Positions 28,134 through 37,068 of a stretch of 64,000 nt of DNA are shown one piece after another. Within the stretch, counting starts at the first letter, position 1. Each line of letters starts with the position of its first letter. This DNA is from Lewinellaceae bacterium (GTDB taxonomy: Bacteria; Bacteroidota; Bacteroidia; Chitinophagales; Saprospiraceae), in contig JACJYO010000003.1 of assembly GCA_020636075.1 (NCBI GenBank), positions 248,001 to 312,000 on the forward strand. The letters are read 5' to 3'. The notes below the pieces were generated by a model that saw only the letters and a list, made by a program, of their open reading frames with translations, was not told the DNA's origin and did no database searches. Position numbers and translations under genes: made by a program.

Positions 28134-28631
28134 ATGAAAAAGCTGCTCTATATCGCCTTAGTTGCCTGTACCCAACTCACCACGGCTCAAGCCGCAACAG
28201 GAAAAATTTACATCGACCCCGTTCCGCAACACATTCACTTGGCGGATTTTTTGAAAAAGAAAGTTACCCTGCCCGCCGGTACGCTGGTGCTGCTCGAAAC
28301 AGCCGAATCGTTTCCCTCCGACCAACTGACCATCGGCAAAAACCTTCAGTTTAAAGTACGCATGGATGTCATGGCCGAAAACTGGATCGCCATTCCGACC
28401 GGCGCCATCGCCCTTGGCCGCGTCAAAGCGCTGAACACCGCAACGTTCAATAGCCCTGCCGAAGTGACGATCGAATTGCAATACGTGCAAGCCGTAGACG
28501 GACAGATGATCGCCCTGAACGGCAACGAGCAAACCATCAAAGGGACTTATCCGGGAGAAGGTACCGCCGTAGAGGCCGGTGCAACCATCACGGCGCAGGT
28601 AATGAATACCATCGAGATCAAGGTGAAGTAA
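28134..28631 (+). CDS. Small secreted protein, LPAG-type family, paralogue 5
   Basis: 165 residues; signal peptide MKKLLYIALVACTQLTTAQA. The mature part has LPAGTLVLLETAESFPSDQL, then GKNLQFKVRMDVMAENWIAI, TGAIALGRVKALN and YVQAVDGQMIALNGNEQT. It is most similar to the protein at 2390-2866, so the family spread by duplication across this region. It ends 22 bases before a strong terminator, and the pair 27585-28631 is probably one transcript. Function is unknown. Confidence 0.77.
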   Translation: MKKLLYIALVACTQLTTAQAATGKIYIDPVPQHIHLADFLKKKVTLPAGTLVLLETAESFPSDQLTIGKNLQFKVRMDVMAENWIAIPTGAIALGRVKALNTATFNSPAEVTIELQYVQAVDGQMIALNGNEQTIKGTYPGEGTAVEAGATITAQVMNTIEIKVK

Positions 28632-28653
28632 GCATATACAACTGGTTTTGACG

Positions 28654-28686
28654 AACCCGGGGCAACGACTTGCTCCGGGTTTTTTA
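28654..28686 (+). terminator. Intrinsic terminator after the small secreted protein pair
   Basis: AACCCGGGGCA pairs with TGCTCCGGGTT (one G-T pair) around ACGACT, followed by TTTTTT. It lies 22 bases after the stop codon of the preceding gene. Confidence 0.8.
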
Positions 28687-28776
28687 GTTTACTATTGTTG
28701 GCGTGACTGTGAGTCTAAGGTCGTCAACTTAATTCTACTTTGGTACTTTAAAGTTGCCCCACCCGAAAAAACAAGC

Positions 28777-28903
28777 AATGTCGAATATCGAAGTAGTTTG
28801 ATCCGAAGATGGGATGAACTGTATAAACAAAATGCGAAAAAAGTGCTGTGCCCACAATCAAAACACTTCGAAATTGGACATTGGGCGTTCGATATTCGAC
28901 ATT
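28777..28903. repeat. 127-bp element with 16-bp perfect terminal inverted repeats
   Basis: AATGTCGAATATCGAA (28777-28792) is perfectly complementary to 28888-28903. The sequence just outside the right arm (AATACCACAGTGTTT) also occurs at 7557-7571. The inside has no open frame worth calling. It may be a small non-autonomous mobile element. Confidence 0.6.
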
Positions 28904-28952
28904 CAATACCACAGTGTTTGGACATTAAGAAAATTTAGAAAGTAGATCCGTA

Positions 28953-29050
28953 GCGTATTTCACGCAGAGTTGCACTGAGTTAATTCGCAAAGAACGCAGA
29001 GTTTCCATCCCGATGAGGGAAAACGCTGTGCAACTCTGCACGAAATACGC
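28953..29050. repeat. 23-bp inverted repeat, two mismatches
   Basis: Arm 28953-28975 (GCGTATTTCACGCAGAGTTG and three more bases) pairs with 29028-29050 at 21 of 23 positions. The interior contains ATCCCGATGAGGGAAAACGC, part of which is repeated inverted at about 29056-29075. With the element before it, this fills the gap before the sulfur genes. Confidence 0.6.
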
Positions 29051-29157
29051 CACGGAAGGCGTTCCCTCATCGCGGAAGATTGTCGTTACGAGATTTCACC
29101 TGCTCGTGCCTCACAGATGAAACATCTTCACTATTCTCCCTACGAAATTCCATTTAT

Positions 29158-29171
29158 GTGACATTTGTCAC
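29158..29171 (+). promoter_or_regulatory. Crp-type operator, site 1 (perfect palindrome)
   Basis: GTGACA-TT-TGTCAC, a perfect 6-2-6 palindrome, preceded by TTAT. Its centre is 33 bases upstream of the centre of TACATTTA (29194-29201), a 7/8 match to TAnnTTTG, and 73.5 bases upstream of the ATG at 29238. The same distances hold for site 2 at 37718-37731. The position fits class II activation. Confidence 0.75.
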
Positions 29172-29237
29172 GGCGTTGCCCGCTTGCGTAAAGTACATTT
29201 ACGCCAATAGCCAAATCAAACACCCCCACGTCCTTAT

Positions 29238-30863
29238 ATGAAATATGGATTTGTAATCGACAACCGCAAATGTATCGGCTGTCATGCCTGCACCACCGCC
29301 TGTAAAAGTGAGCACGACGTACCTGTGGGCGTGTTCCGAACCTGGGTCAAACAGGTTGAAAAAGGCACTTTTCCCAACACCCGCCGGGTATTTTCCGTTT
29401 TGCGCTGCAACCACTGCACCGATGCGCCTTGCGTTGAAATATGCCCCGTGGAAGCGCTGTACACGCGTCCCGACGGCATCGTGGATTTCAACAAAGACCG
29501 TTGCATCGGTTGCAAATCCTGTATGCAGGCCTGCCCCTACGATGCGCTTTACATCGATCCCGATACGCATACTGCTGCCAAGTGCAACTACTGCGCCCAC
29601 CGGGTAGATGTAGGCCTGGAGCCGGCCTGCGTTGTCGTTTGTCCTGAGCACGCTATCGTTTCCGGCGATATGGAAGATCCCAACTCAGAGATCAGCCAAA
29701 CGCTCTCGCGTCACCAGACTACCGTGCGCAAGCCGGAAAAAGCGACCGTGCCCAATCTGTATTACATCGACGGCGACGCGTTCTCATTGAGTCCATCGGC
29801 GGCCGAACAACCCGACGACCAGCTCTGGAGCGCGCAAACACGCGGTGTCGGCCACTACGCCAAGCACACCGAGCGCATGGCCTGGCAGGGTGAAGACATT
29901 GTAAAAGAACTATTGGAAAAATCCGCCACTACGGTTGAAGAGCCGGCTAATGGCGAATTCAGCCCACCCAAAAGCATCGAAGTGCTTACCGGGCACAACA
30001 ATGCCAAACGCGTGTACAATGCGCCGGGCAAAGGCGTGCTGTGGGGCTGGGAAGTGCCGGCTTATGTGACCACAAAAGCGATTTCAGCGGGTGTTTATTT
30101 TTTGGCTGCCTGGTTGCAATTGAACAGTCATGGCTCGGTCTGGTCTGATGCGTTTTTCCAACTGGGTGTAGGCATCAGCCTGGTTTTCCTGCTGCTGACA
30201 ACGGCTTTGTTGGTCAAAGACCTGGACCAGCCTAAACGCTTCCTGTATGTGATCCTGCGACCGCAATGGCGCTCCTGGTTGGTTCGGGGCGGTTACGCGC
30301 TCAGCCTGTTTGGCGGTGTGTTGACCCTGCAACTGGCCGGCGGCGTGCTGGGCATGGAAATCCTGGTTTCCTGGCTGGTGATCCCGGGCCTGTTGCTGGC
30401 ACTTGTGGTGGCGGTGTACACGGCCTTTTTGTTTGCTCAGGCGCGTGGCCGCGATTTCTGGCAAAGTCCGGTACTGCCCCTGCACATGATCATTCACAGT
30501 CTGATGGCCGGTGCTGCGATGTTTATTTTGTTGGACGGCGCAGGTTTCGTCAATATCGGTGACCGGTTGACCACCGTGTTCGTCGCCGCTATCGCAGCAA
30601 ATCTGATCATCCTGGCCATTGAACTGTACACTACCCACCCGACAGCCGATGCGAAAGCGGTGGTGAAAATGATCACCAAAGGAAAATACCGCCAGGAGTT
30701 CTGGATGGTGCTGCTGGCTTGCAATGCCCTGCCTGCACTGGCACTGTACCTCGATCCGCTGAATACGATCACCCAGGTACTGGCATCCGTGTTGGTGCTT
30801 TGGGGGATTTACCGGTTGGAGAAGATCTGGATTGAGGCGCCACAGAAGGTGGCGCTGGCGTGA
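29238..30863 (+). CDS. Fused FeS subunit and NrfD-type membrane anchor (SoeBC/PsrBC-like)
   Basis: 541 residues. Residues 1-190 are a four-cluster ferredoxin: C12-x2-C15-x2-C18-x3-C22, then CNHCTDAPCVEICP, CIGCKSCMQACP and CNYCAH...CVVVCP. After a linker comes a membrane domain (about 270-535) with eight helices and the NrfD/PsrC mark KDLDQPKRFLYVILRPQWRS. In related enzymes these are two separate proteins that pass electrons between the molybdenum subunit and the quinone pool; here they are one chain of about the combined length. There is no signal peptide, so the FeS part faces the cytoplasm. The catalytic subunit follows 268 bases downstream. It is likely activated by the Crp-type regulator through site 1. 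Confidence 0.85.
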   Translation: MKYGFVIDNRKCIGCHACTTACKSEHDVPVGVFRTWVKQVEKGTFPNTRRVFSVLRCNHCTDAPCVEICPVEALYTRPDGIVDFNKDRCIGCKSCMQACPYDALYIDPDTHTAAKCNYCAHRVDVGLEPACVVVCPEHAIVSGDMEDPNSEISQTLSRHQTTVRKPEKATVPNLYYIDGDAFSLSPSAAEQPDDQLWSAQTRGVGHYAKHTERMAWQGEDIVKELLEKSATTVEEPANGEFSPPKSIEVLTGHNNAKRVYNAPGKGVLWGWEVPAYVTTKAISAGVYFLAAWLQLNSHGSVWSDAFFQLGVGISLVFLLLTTALLVKDLDQPKRFLYVILRPQWRSWLVRGGYALSLFGGVLTLQLAGGVLGMEILVSWLVIPGLLLALVVAVYTAFLFAQARGRDFWQSPVLPLHMIIHSLMAGAAMFILLDGAGFVNIGDRLTTVFVAAIAANLIILAIELYTTHPTADAKAVVKMITKGKYRQEFWMVLLACNALPALALYLDPLNTITQVLASVLVLWGIYRLEKIWIEAPQKVALA

Positions 30864-30964
30864 TCTTAGGTTTAAGCCCTTGAAATCAACCAGATGAAGT
30901 TTTTTAAATTTTATGAAATTAAAATCAGGGTGTTTGTGAAAACTTCTCGCTTTGCCCGATTCAG

Positions 30965-31073
30965 CCCCACCCCCATCCCCTCCCCCCTAGGGAGGGGGGC
31001 TTCCCCTCACTTTGTTTGAAGACTGAAATGAGGGCAAACACCCCTCCCTAGGGGGGAGGGGATGGGGGTGGGG
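30965..31073. repeat. 33-bp perfect inverted repeat between the two oxidoreductase genes
   Basis: Arms 30965-30997 and 31041-31073 are perfectly complementary over 33 bases (CCCCACCCCCATCCCCTCCC and 13 more) with a 43-base spacer. Similar G/C-only sequence occurs in the coding DNA of the hybrid kinase near 54890. A structure this stable in the transcript could reduce read-through to the catalytic subunit gene or end the upstream transcript. Confidence 0.85.
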
Positions 31074-31131
31074 CCGACACAGGCGGAGCGAGATGCAAAT
31101 ACCAAACAATCAATATCGAACCAAACTAAAT

Positions 31132-33969
31132 ATGCCGTCTCTAATCGAAAAACTAGCCGAATCCATCGGCCTTATCCCCAAACTCCACGAAGGCGAGCCG
31201 CCCCTCGACCGCCTTCAACCCGGCAGCGCCCTCACCAACTACCCGCCGCCGGAACAGTGGGATAACTGGACCGAGTACGAAGCCAAAGCCTGGCCGCGCC
31301 GCGAGCAGAAAACGTACGACATCGTACCGACAACCTGCTTCAACTGCGAGTCGGCCTGTGGTTTGCTGGCGTATGTGGATAAGGCCAACGGCCAGGTGCG
31401 CAAATTCGAAGGCAACCCCTATCACCCCGGCTCGCGCGGCCGCAATTGCGCTAAAGGCCCGGCAACGATTAATCAGATCACCGATCCCGACCGTATCCTG
31501 TACCCAATGAAACGCGACGGCAAACGCGGCGACGGCAAATGGACGCGTGTCAGCTGGGACGAAGCGCTCGACGATATCGCCGGACGCATTCGCAAGGCCC
31601 TGCAGGAAAACCGGCACAACGAGATCGCCTACCACGTGGGGCGGCCCGGACACGAGGGCTACATGGACCGCGTACTGCAGTCCTGGGGCATCGACGGACA
31701 CAACTCCCACACCAATATTTGCTCCTCCGGCGCCCGTTTTGGCTACGCCATCTGGCACGGCCACGACCGCCCCTCTCCCGACCACGCCCATGCGCGGGTG
31801 ATCCTGCTCATCTCGGCGCACCTGGAGTCGGGCCACTACTTCAACCCGCACGCCCAGCGCATTATCGAAGGAAAAATGAAGGGCGCCAAGTTGGTGGTCA
31901 TGGACCCCCGTCTTTCCAACACGGCCAGTTTGGCCGACCATTGGCTACCTACCTATCCGGGCAGTGAAGCCGCTGTGTTGCTGGCTATGGCCCAGGTGCT
32001 GATCGACGAAGGCCTGTACAACCGGGACTACCTCGAAAACTGGGTGAACTGGCAGCAATGGCTGGAAACGGAATTTCCCGGTGAGGCGGTTACGTTTGAA
32101 AATTTTATTGAAAAAATGCGCGCGGCCTACACGGAGTACACCCCGGAATTTGCCGAAAAAGAAAGCGGCGTAAAAGCCGACGTGATCCGTGAAGTGGCCC
32201 TCGAAATTGGCAAGGCCGGCACCCGCTTTGCCACGCACAACTGGCGCTCAGCCGGCTCGGGCAACCTCGGTGGCTGGGCGGTTGCGCGTTGCCTGCATTT
32301 TCTGAATGTGCTTACCGGGTCGGTGGGCACGGAAGGCGGCACCAGCCCGAACGACTGGAATAAATTCCACCCGACGTTTTTTGACAAACCGCCTGCCCAG
32401 AAATTCTGGAACGAGCTGCATTTTCCGAAGGAGTATCCCCTCGCATTTTTTGAAATGTCGTTCCTGCTTCCGCATTTCCTGAAAGACAAACGCGGCCGCA
32501 TGGACACCTACTTTACCCGAGTGTTCAACCCCGTTTGGACGTATCCCGACGGTTTCATGTGGATGGAAGCGCTCAGCGACGAGGAAGCCGTGGGTTGCCA
32601 CATTGCCCTCACGCCTACCTGGAGCGAAACGGCTTATTTTGCCGATTACGTTTTGCCGATGGGCCTGGCCTCCGAGCGCCACGACCTGAACAGCTACGAA
32701 ACCCACGCGGGCACCTGGATCGCTTTCCGGCAACCAGTGTTGCGCGAGGTTGCCCGCCGTCGGGGCGAGAACCCGCAGTTTACCTATGAGGTTAATCCGG
32801 GTGAAGTTTGGGAAGAAGACGAATTCTGGATCCAGCTTTCCTGGCGCATTGACCCCGATGGCTCCCTGGGCATTAAAAAGCACTTCGAGTCGCCTTACCG
32901 CCCCGGCGAATGTGTGACAGTCGACGAGTACTACCAATACATTTTTGAGCACACCAAGGGTTTGCCTGAAACCGCAGCCAAGGAAGGGCTGAGCCCCCTG
33001 GAATACATGCGGAAATACGGCGCCTTTGTCGTAGAAAAATCGGTGTATTTAAAAAATGAAAACCCGCTCGATACCAAGGCGCTGGAAGGCGCCACGACGG
33101 ATGCGAAGACCGGGGTGATCAGCAAAAATGGTAAAGCTATCGGCGTGGAAGTACAGGGCAAAGCCTGCGTGGGTTTCCCGACACCTTCACGCAAACAGGA
33201 GTTTTTCAGTCCGACCATGATCGACTGGAAATGGCCGGAGTACAAAATTCCAACTTACCTGAAAAGCCATATCCACCCCGACGAGATCGACTACGAAAAG
33301 GGCGAATTCCCGTTGTTGCCGACCTTCCGTTTGCCGGTGTTGATCCACTCGCGCTCGGGCAATGCCAAATGGCTGTATGAAATTGCCAATCGCAACCCCA
33401 TCTGGATGCACCCCTCCGACGCTGAGCGCCTGGGTGTGGACACCGGCTCGCTGGTTCGGGTGTACACCGAAATCGGGCATTTTGTCGACAAGGTGTGGGT
33501 CACCGAAGGCATGAAACCAGGTGTGCTGGCTTGCTCGCACCACCTGGGCCGCTGGCGGCGCCCGCAGGATGCTCCAGGGAACCGCTGGGCTACGGCTACC
33601 GTCAATATTCAGTCGGACGGAAACGGAGGCTATTCCATGAAAACCATGCGTGGAATCGAGCCGTTTAAAAGCAAAGACAAGGACAGCGCCCGGATATTCT
33701 GGAGCGATGGCGGCGTGCACCAGAACATCACCTTTCCCGTACACCCCGATCCGATTTCGGGAATGCACTGCTGGCACCAGAAAGTGCGTTTAGAAAAAGC
33801 GCACGAAACCGATCAATACGGCGATATTTTTGTTGATACGAATAAAAGTATGGAAGTTTACCGCAAGTGGCTGGCTATGGCCCGCCCTGCACCGGGGCCG
33901 GATAATTTGCGCCGCCCGTTGTGGATGAAGCGGGCGCTACGGCCGGTCGATGATGCGTTTTATTTTTAA
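31132..33969 (+). CDS. Molybdopterin oxidoreductase catalytic subunit (SoeA/PsrA-like)
   Basis: 945 residues from the ATG at 31132 (an in-frame ATG at 31093 is possible). It binds one 4Fe-4S cluster through C69, C72, C76 and C106 (TCFNCESACG...GRNCAKG) and two molybdopterin guanine dinucleotides; Cys197 in NICSSGARFG is a candidate metal ligand. MGD-binding segments include VILLISAHLESGHYFNPHAQ and, near the C-terminus, the HPSDAERLGVDTGSLVRVYT dinucleotide-binding domain. No Tat signal is present, so the enzyme is cytoplasmic, as in the sulfite dehydrogenase SoeABC (SoeA of similar length) and unlike exported PsrA/PhsA. With persulfide dioxygenase and a SulP carrier nearby, oxidation of sulfite to sulfate is the best guess; polysulfide or thiosulfate chemistry remains possible. 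Confidence 0.8.
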   Translation: MPSLIEKLAESIGLIPKLHEGEPPLDRLQPGSALTNYPPPEQWDNWTEYEAKAWPRREQKTYDIVPTTCFNCESACGLLAYVDKANGQVRKFEGNPYHPGSRGRNCAKGPATINQITDPDRILYPMKRDGKRGDGKWTRVSWDEALDDIAGRIRKALQENRHNEIAYHVGRPGHEGYMDRVLQSWGIDGHNSHTNICSSGARFGYAIWHGHDRPSPDHAHARVILLISAHLESGHYFNPHAQRIIEGKMKGAKLVVMDPRLSNTASLADHWLPTYPGSEAAVLLAMAQVLIDEGLYNRDYLENWVNWQQWLETEFPGEAVTFENFIEKMRAAYTEYTPEFAEKESGVKADVIREVALEIGKAGTRFATHNWRSAGSGNLGGWAVARCLHFLNVLTGSVGTEGGTSPNDWNKFHPTFFDKPPAQKFWNELHFPKEYPLAFFEMSFLLPHFLKDKRGRMDTYFTRVFNPVWTYPDGFMWMEALSDEEAVGCHIALTPTWSETAYFADYVLPMGLASERHDLNSYETHAGTWIAFRQPVLREVARRRGENPQFTYEVNPGEVWEEDEFWIQLSWRIDPDGSLGIKKHFESPYRPGECVTVDEYYQYIFEHTKGLPETAAKEGLSPLEYMRKYGAFVVEKSVYLKNENPLDTKALEGATTDAKTGVISKNGKAIGVEVQGKACVGFPTPSRKQEFFSPTMIDWKWPEYKIPTYLKSHIHPDEIDYEKGEFPLLPTFRLPVLIHSRSGNAKWLYEIANRNPIWMHPSDAERLGVDTGSLVRVYTEIGHFVDKVWVTEGMKPGVLACSHHLGRWRRPQDAPGNRWATATVNIQSDGNGGYSMKTMRGIEPFKSKDKDSARIFWSDGGVHQNITFPVHPDPISGMHCWHQKVRLEKAHETDQYGDIFVDTNKSMEVYRKWLAMARPAPGPDNLRRPLWMKRALRPVDDAFYF

Positions 33970-33978
33970 ACAGTGACC

Positions 33979-34017
33979 CCTACTCGTCCTACGACTTGAA
34001 GTCGTAGGACGAGTAGG
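33979..34017. repeat. Perfect 18-bp hairpin with GACT-tga-AGTC core
   Basis: Arms 33979-33996 and 34000-34017, loop TGA. It sits in the 62-base gap between the molybdoenzyme and SulP genes. Core shared with hairpins at 2974, 47235, 50149 and 50191; outer arm (CCTACTCGTCCTAC) unique. No T-run follows. Confidence 0.9.
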
Positions 34018-34031
34018 CAACAGATTTCAAG

Positions 34032-35912
34032 ATGAACCTGGGGAGCTACCTGAGTAAGCAGTGGCACAATGTCGTGGAGGAAGTAAAAAGTACACTTCCA
34101 GAGGATATCCATTTTGATTTTCGCAAGCACGTCCTTCCGCTTTTTTTTCCTTTTCTGGCCTGGAAAGATGAACTCAAGAAACCCGGAACCCTGCGCGCCG
34201 ATTTCATGGCGGGGGTGATCGGAGCCATTATTGTTCTTCCCCAGGGTATTGCCTTTGCGATGATCGCCGGGCTTCCGCCGGTGTACGGTTTGTATACCGC
34301 CATGATCACGCCCATTGTGGCGGGTTTGTTCAGCTCGTCGCGCCACGCCGTATCGGGCCCAACAGCGCCGATTTCATTGGTTGTATTTGCCGCGGTGAGT
34401 AAGCTGGCCGAGGCCGGTTCGCCGGAATTCATTTCGAAGGTCTTGTTTCTCACCTTTGTCGCGGGGGCGATCCAACTGCTCATGGGCCTCGGCCGTATGG
34501 GCCGCTACGTCAGTTTTGTTTCGCATGCGGTGGTGGTCGGGTTTACCGCAGGTGCTGCTGTGCTTACCATTACAAACCAGATGACGGGTGTGCTGGGGGT
34601 TCATATTTCTTCGCGGGCGGCGTTTTTGGAAACCTGGGAACAGCTCGTGTTGCATATATCGGAAATTAACTGGGCCGTGTTTTCCGTGGCGGCGTATACG
34701 CTGATCATGTCGGCACTGAGTAAAAAATACGCGCCGAAATTGCCCCATTTGCTTGTTGGGCTGGCCTGCGGTACGGTACTGGCCTGGATGATGGGCGGCC
34801 CGGCTGCGGGTATTTCATTTGCCTCGGAAATCCCGTCGCAGTTGCCTTCTTTTTCCATCCCGGGCTTGTCGGCCAGCAATTTTCACAGCCTGCTGGGCGA
34901 TGCTTTTGCTATAGCCATTCTTGGCATCATTCAAACGATCGCTGTTGGCCGGAGCATAGCGGTACATTCCGGACAACAAATCGACGGCAACCAGGAACTC
35001 ACCGGACAGGGGATTTCCAACATTGTGGGCAGTTTTTTTTCCTGCTATGCAGGCTGTGGTTCGCTCACCCGCTCGGCACTCAACTACGAGGCAGGCGCCC
35101 GCACTCCGATGTCGGCTATTTTTTCGGCACTGGTGTTGATCGTGCTGGTGTTGTTGTTCGCGCCTTATGCCCAATACCTGCCAACGCCGGCCTTGAGCGG
35201 TTTGATCCTGCTCATCGGCTGGGGACTGATCGATTTTCCGCATATGCGTGAAATCCGGATTGCGAGCAAGCAGGACAACCTGATTTTGGGCGCCACATTT
35301 TTTGCCACCCTGTTTGCCGAACTTCAGTTTGCTGTGTACCTCGGCGTGCTGCTGTCGCTCTATTTTTTCCTGAAACAAACCTCCCGACCCAATGTCGCTG
35401 TAATGGCCCCCGATTCGGAGCACTACCGCCACCAGTTTGTCAATATCATCCGCAAGGAGGTGCCACAATGCCCGCAGTTGAAGATCATCCGCATCGATGG
35501 CCACCTGTATTTCGGCGCTATCGACCATATTGCTGCTGAACTTCGGGAGATCCGAAAAGGCCCGGAAAAGCACCTGCTGTTGTTGGCGAACGGGGTCAAC
35601 TACGTGGACCTCGACGGGGCTGAATGGCTGGCACGGGAGGCAGCGTATTGGCGAAAAAAAGGCGGCGGGATGTATATCGTTCGCTTGAAAATAATCGCGC
35701 AGGATGTCATGGAAAGCGGTGGATTTATGGATGATATCGGGCGGGAAAACTTCTTCACGTCCAAAACCGATGCGCTCCGAACCGTTTATTCAAAACTGGA
35801 CCTCGACACGTGCAAAGCCTGTCCGCACCGCGTCTTTTTTGAATGTGCGGGGGATGAACGTTTGCCGCAAATTGAGCAGGGGACGGAGCCGTTGCATTAT
35901 GAGCAGTTGTAG
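34032..35912 (+). CDS. SulP family anion transporter with STAS domain
   Basis: 626 residues. The membrane part (about 50-440) begins LRADFMAGVIGAIIVLPQGI followed by AFAMIAGLPPVYGLYTAM, the SulP signature, and continues with SSSRHAVSGPTAPISLVVFA. The C-terminal STAS domain (about 475-590) has LYFGAIDHIAAELREI and LLANGVNYVDLDGAEWLARE. The tail CKACPHRVFFEC contains three cysteines. SulP proteins move sulfate, bicarbonate or other anions. In this context, next to a sulfite-oxidising-type enzyme, sulfate or sulfite transport is the likely role. It follows the molybdoenzyme gene by 62 bases. Confidence 0.9.
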   Translation: MNLGSYLSKQWHNVVEEVKSTLPEDIHFDFRKHVLPLFFPFLAWKDELKKPGTLRADFMAGVIGAIIVLPQGIAFAMIAGLPPVYGLYTAMITPIVAGLFSSSRHAVSGPTAPISLVVFAAVSKLAEAGSPEFISKVLFLTFVAGAIQLLMGLGRMGRYVSFVSHAVVVGFTAGAAVLTITNQMTGVLGVHISSRAAFLETWEQLVLHISEINWAVFSVAAYTLIMSALSKKYAPKLPHLLVGLACGTVLAWMMGGPAAGISFASEIPSQLPSFSIPGLSASNFHSLLGDAFAIAILGIIQTIAVGRSIAVHSGQQIDGNQELTGQGISNIVGSFFSCYAGCGSLTRSALNYEAGARTPMSAIFSALVLIVLVLLFAPYAQYLPTPALSGLILLIGWGLIDFPHMREIRIASKQDNLILGATFFATLFAELQFAVYLGVLLSLYFFLKQTSRPNVAVMAPDSEHYRHQFVNIIRKEVPQCPQLKIIRIDGHLYFGAIDHIAAELREIRKGPEKHLLLLANGVNYVDLDGAEWLAREAAYWRKKGGGMYIVRLKIIAQDVMESGGFMDDIGRENFFTSKTDALRTVYSKLDLDTCKACPHRVFFECAGDERLPQIEQGTEPLHYEQL

Positions 35913-35960
35913 GTTTTTTTTGGGTGCGCACCGGCGTGCACAAATAGTAACTGGGATCGG

Positions 35961-36854
35961 TTAAGTCCAAAAGGAATCCTGTTCCCAATTGGAGGAGAAC
36001 CCCATATTTCGGAGGGGTATGGTAGGGTGAGCGTTTAATAAATCCTTAAGTCGGTTAGAAAAAGAATGAGCCGGGGCAATAATATTTAGCAGATATTGAA
36101 TACAACAGAGTATTAAATATATTCGATCAGGTGCAGTCGGTTGATCCGCTATCCAATGGAAACCGGTTCGTTTAGGCAATTTAGCCGTTTGGGTTAGCGT
36201 CCGGTTCCAAAGTCGGCTATGATGGGCGCATATATTTCTAACATGGCTTAATGCGTGCATCCAGCTCTCCAAAACGAAAGTATTAAGCCCAAAATGTGCG
36301 GCAACTTTCTTCTTTTCTGGACTAATTGCAAGATTTTCAAAAATTTTGGAGAGTAATCCCATTGACGTAACCTCAAGCGACATCCATGCGGCTGGTCTGT
36401 TCGGTTGAGTATACTTTCTTCGATAATGTTTAATGAATGTTTCAGAAGAACGTCTGATTTCCTTATCGAGCGTTTTTAAGTCATTTCTGAAGTTCACCTG
36501 GTTGTGGAAAAACCGACCGTCTTGGAAGAAATGGGCTCCGTGTGTAAGTGCAAAGTGGTAAATAATTTGTGTTCGAAAAGCAATTTCAATTCGCTCTATG
36601 GCGTCAAAAATCATAATACGCAATTTGCGATCAAATCTATACAAATCGAGTATCTGCTCAAATTCTACTCCAGGTAAAAATGGATGATTTGAATCGGTGT
36701 TATCCTGGAAAGGATAGGTATATGCCCGAAGCCTATAATAACTGATATGAGAAAGGTAATGCTCCGCTTTCTGAATATCAGGAATTTTCAGTCCACGCTG
36801 TCGAAGTAGTTGGAGCTGGTCAGCGAAGGTGAGTGGAGGTTTTCTGTATTGCAT
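35961..36854 (-). CDS. Abi_2 family abortive-infection-type protein (AbiD/AbiF-like)
   Basis: 297 residues from the ATG at 36854 (MQYRKPPLTFADQLQLLRQR); an ATG at 36872 in frame is possible. The N-terminal pattern (LLRQRGLKI..., AEHYLSHISYYRLRAYTYPF) and LYRFDRKLRIMIFDAIERIE are typical of the Abi_2 family. Residues 206-211 (RNICAH) form an R-x4-H motif like that of HEPN RNases. Lactococcal relatives stop phage growth at the cost of the host. It lies on the opposite strand in the middle of the sulfur genes and looks like a later insertion. No partner gene is seen. Confidence 0.82.
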   Translation of the reverse strand: MQYRKPPLTFADQLQLLRQRGLKIPDIQKAEHYLSHISYYRLRAYTYPFQDNTDSNHPFLPGVEFEQILDLYRFDRKLRIMIFDAIERIEIAFRTQIIYHFALTHGAHFFQDGRFFHNQVNFRNDLKTLDKEIRRSSETFIKHYRRKYTQPNRPAAWMSLEVTSMGLLSKIFENLAISPEKKKVAAHFGLNTFVLESWMHALSHVRNICAHHSRLWNRTLTQTAKLPKRTGFHWIADQPTAPDRIYLILCCIQYLLNIIAPAHSFSNRLKDLLNAHPTIPLRNMGFSSNWEQDSFWT

Positions 36855-37068
36855 ATCAAAAAAATAACCCACCCGGGTGCGCTTGCAAGCAGAGGCGTGG
36901 CAGGTCTTATTACTACAAATATAGATGTTTTTTTGTTTTCTGGCAATTAGCTATTTAGAACTAGACCTTAATCTCAAACTATCTTGTCGCAGTATCTAGC
37001 CCGGTAAAACCAAATCCTTCCAACACCTGTTTAACTTCGTACCGGAATGCACACGCTAAGCCACTGTC

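Noticed and set aside
29238..33969. Nitrate or formate dehydrogenase
   Set aside because: The membrane part has the NrfD mark, not haem-binding helices, and the context is sulfur metabolism.
33979..34017. Intrinsic terminator after the molybdoenzyme gene
   Set aside because: The stem is strong, but no T-run follows and it belongs to the GACT-core hairpin family, also found within coding DNA.
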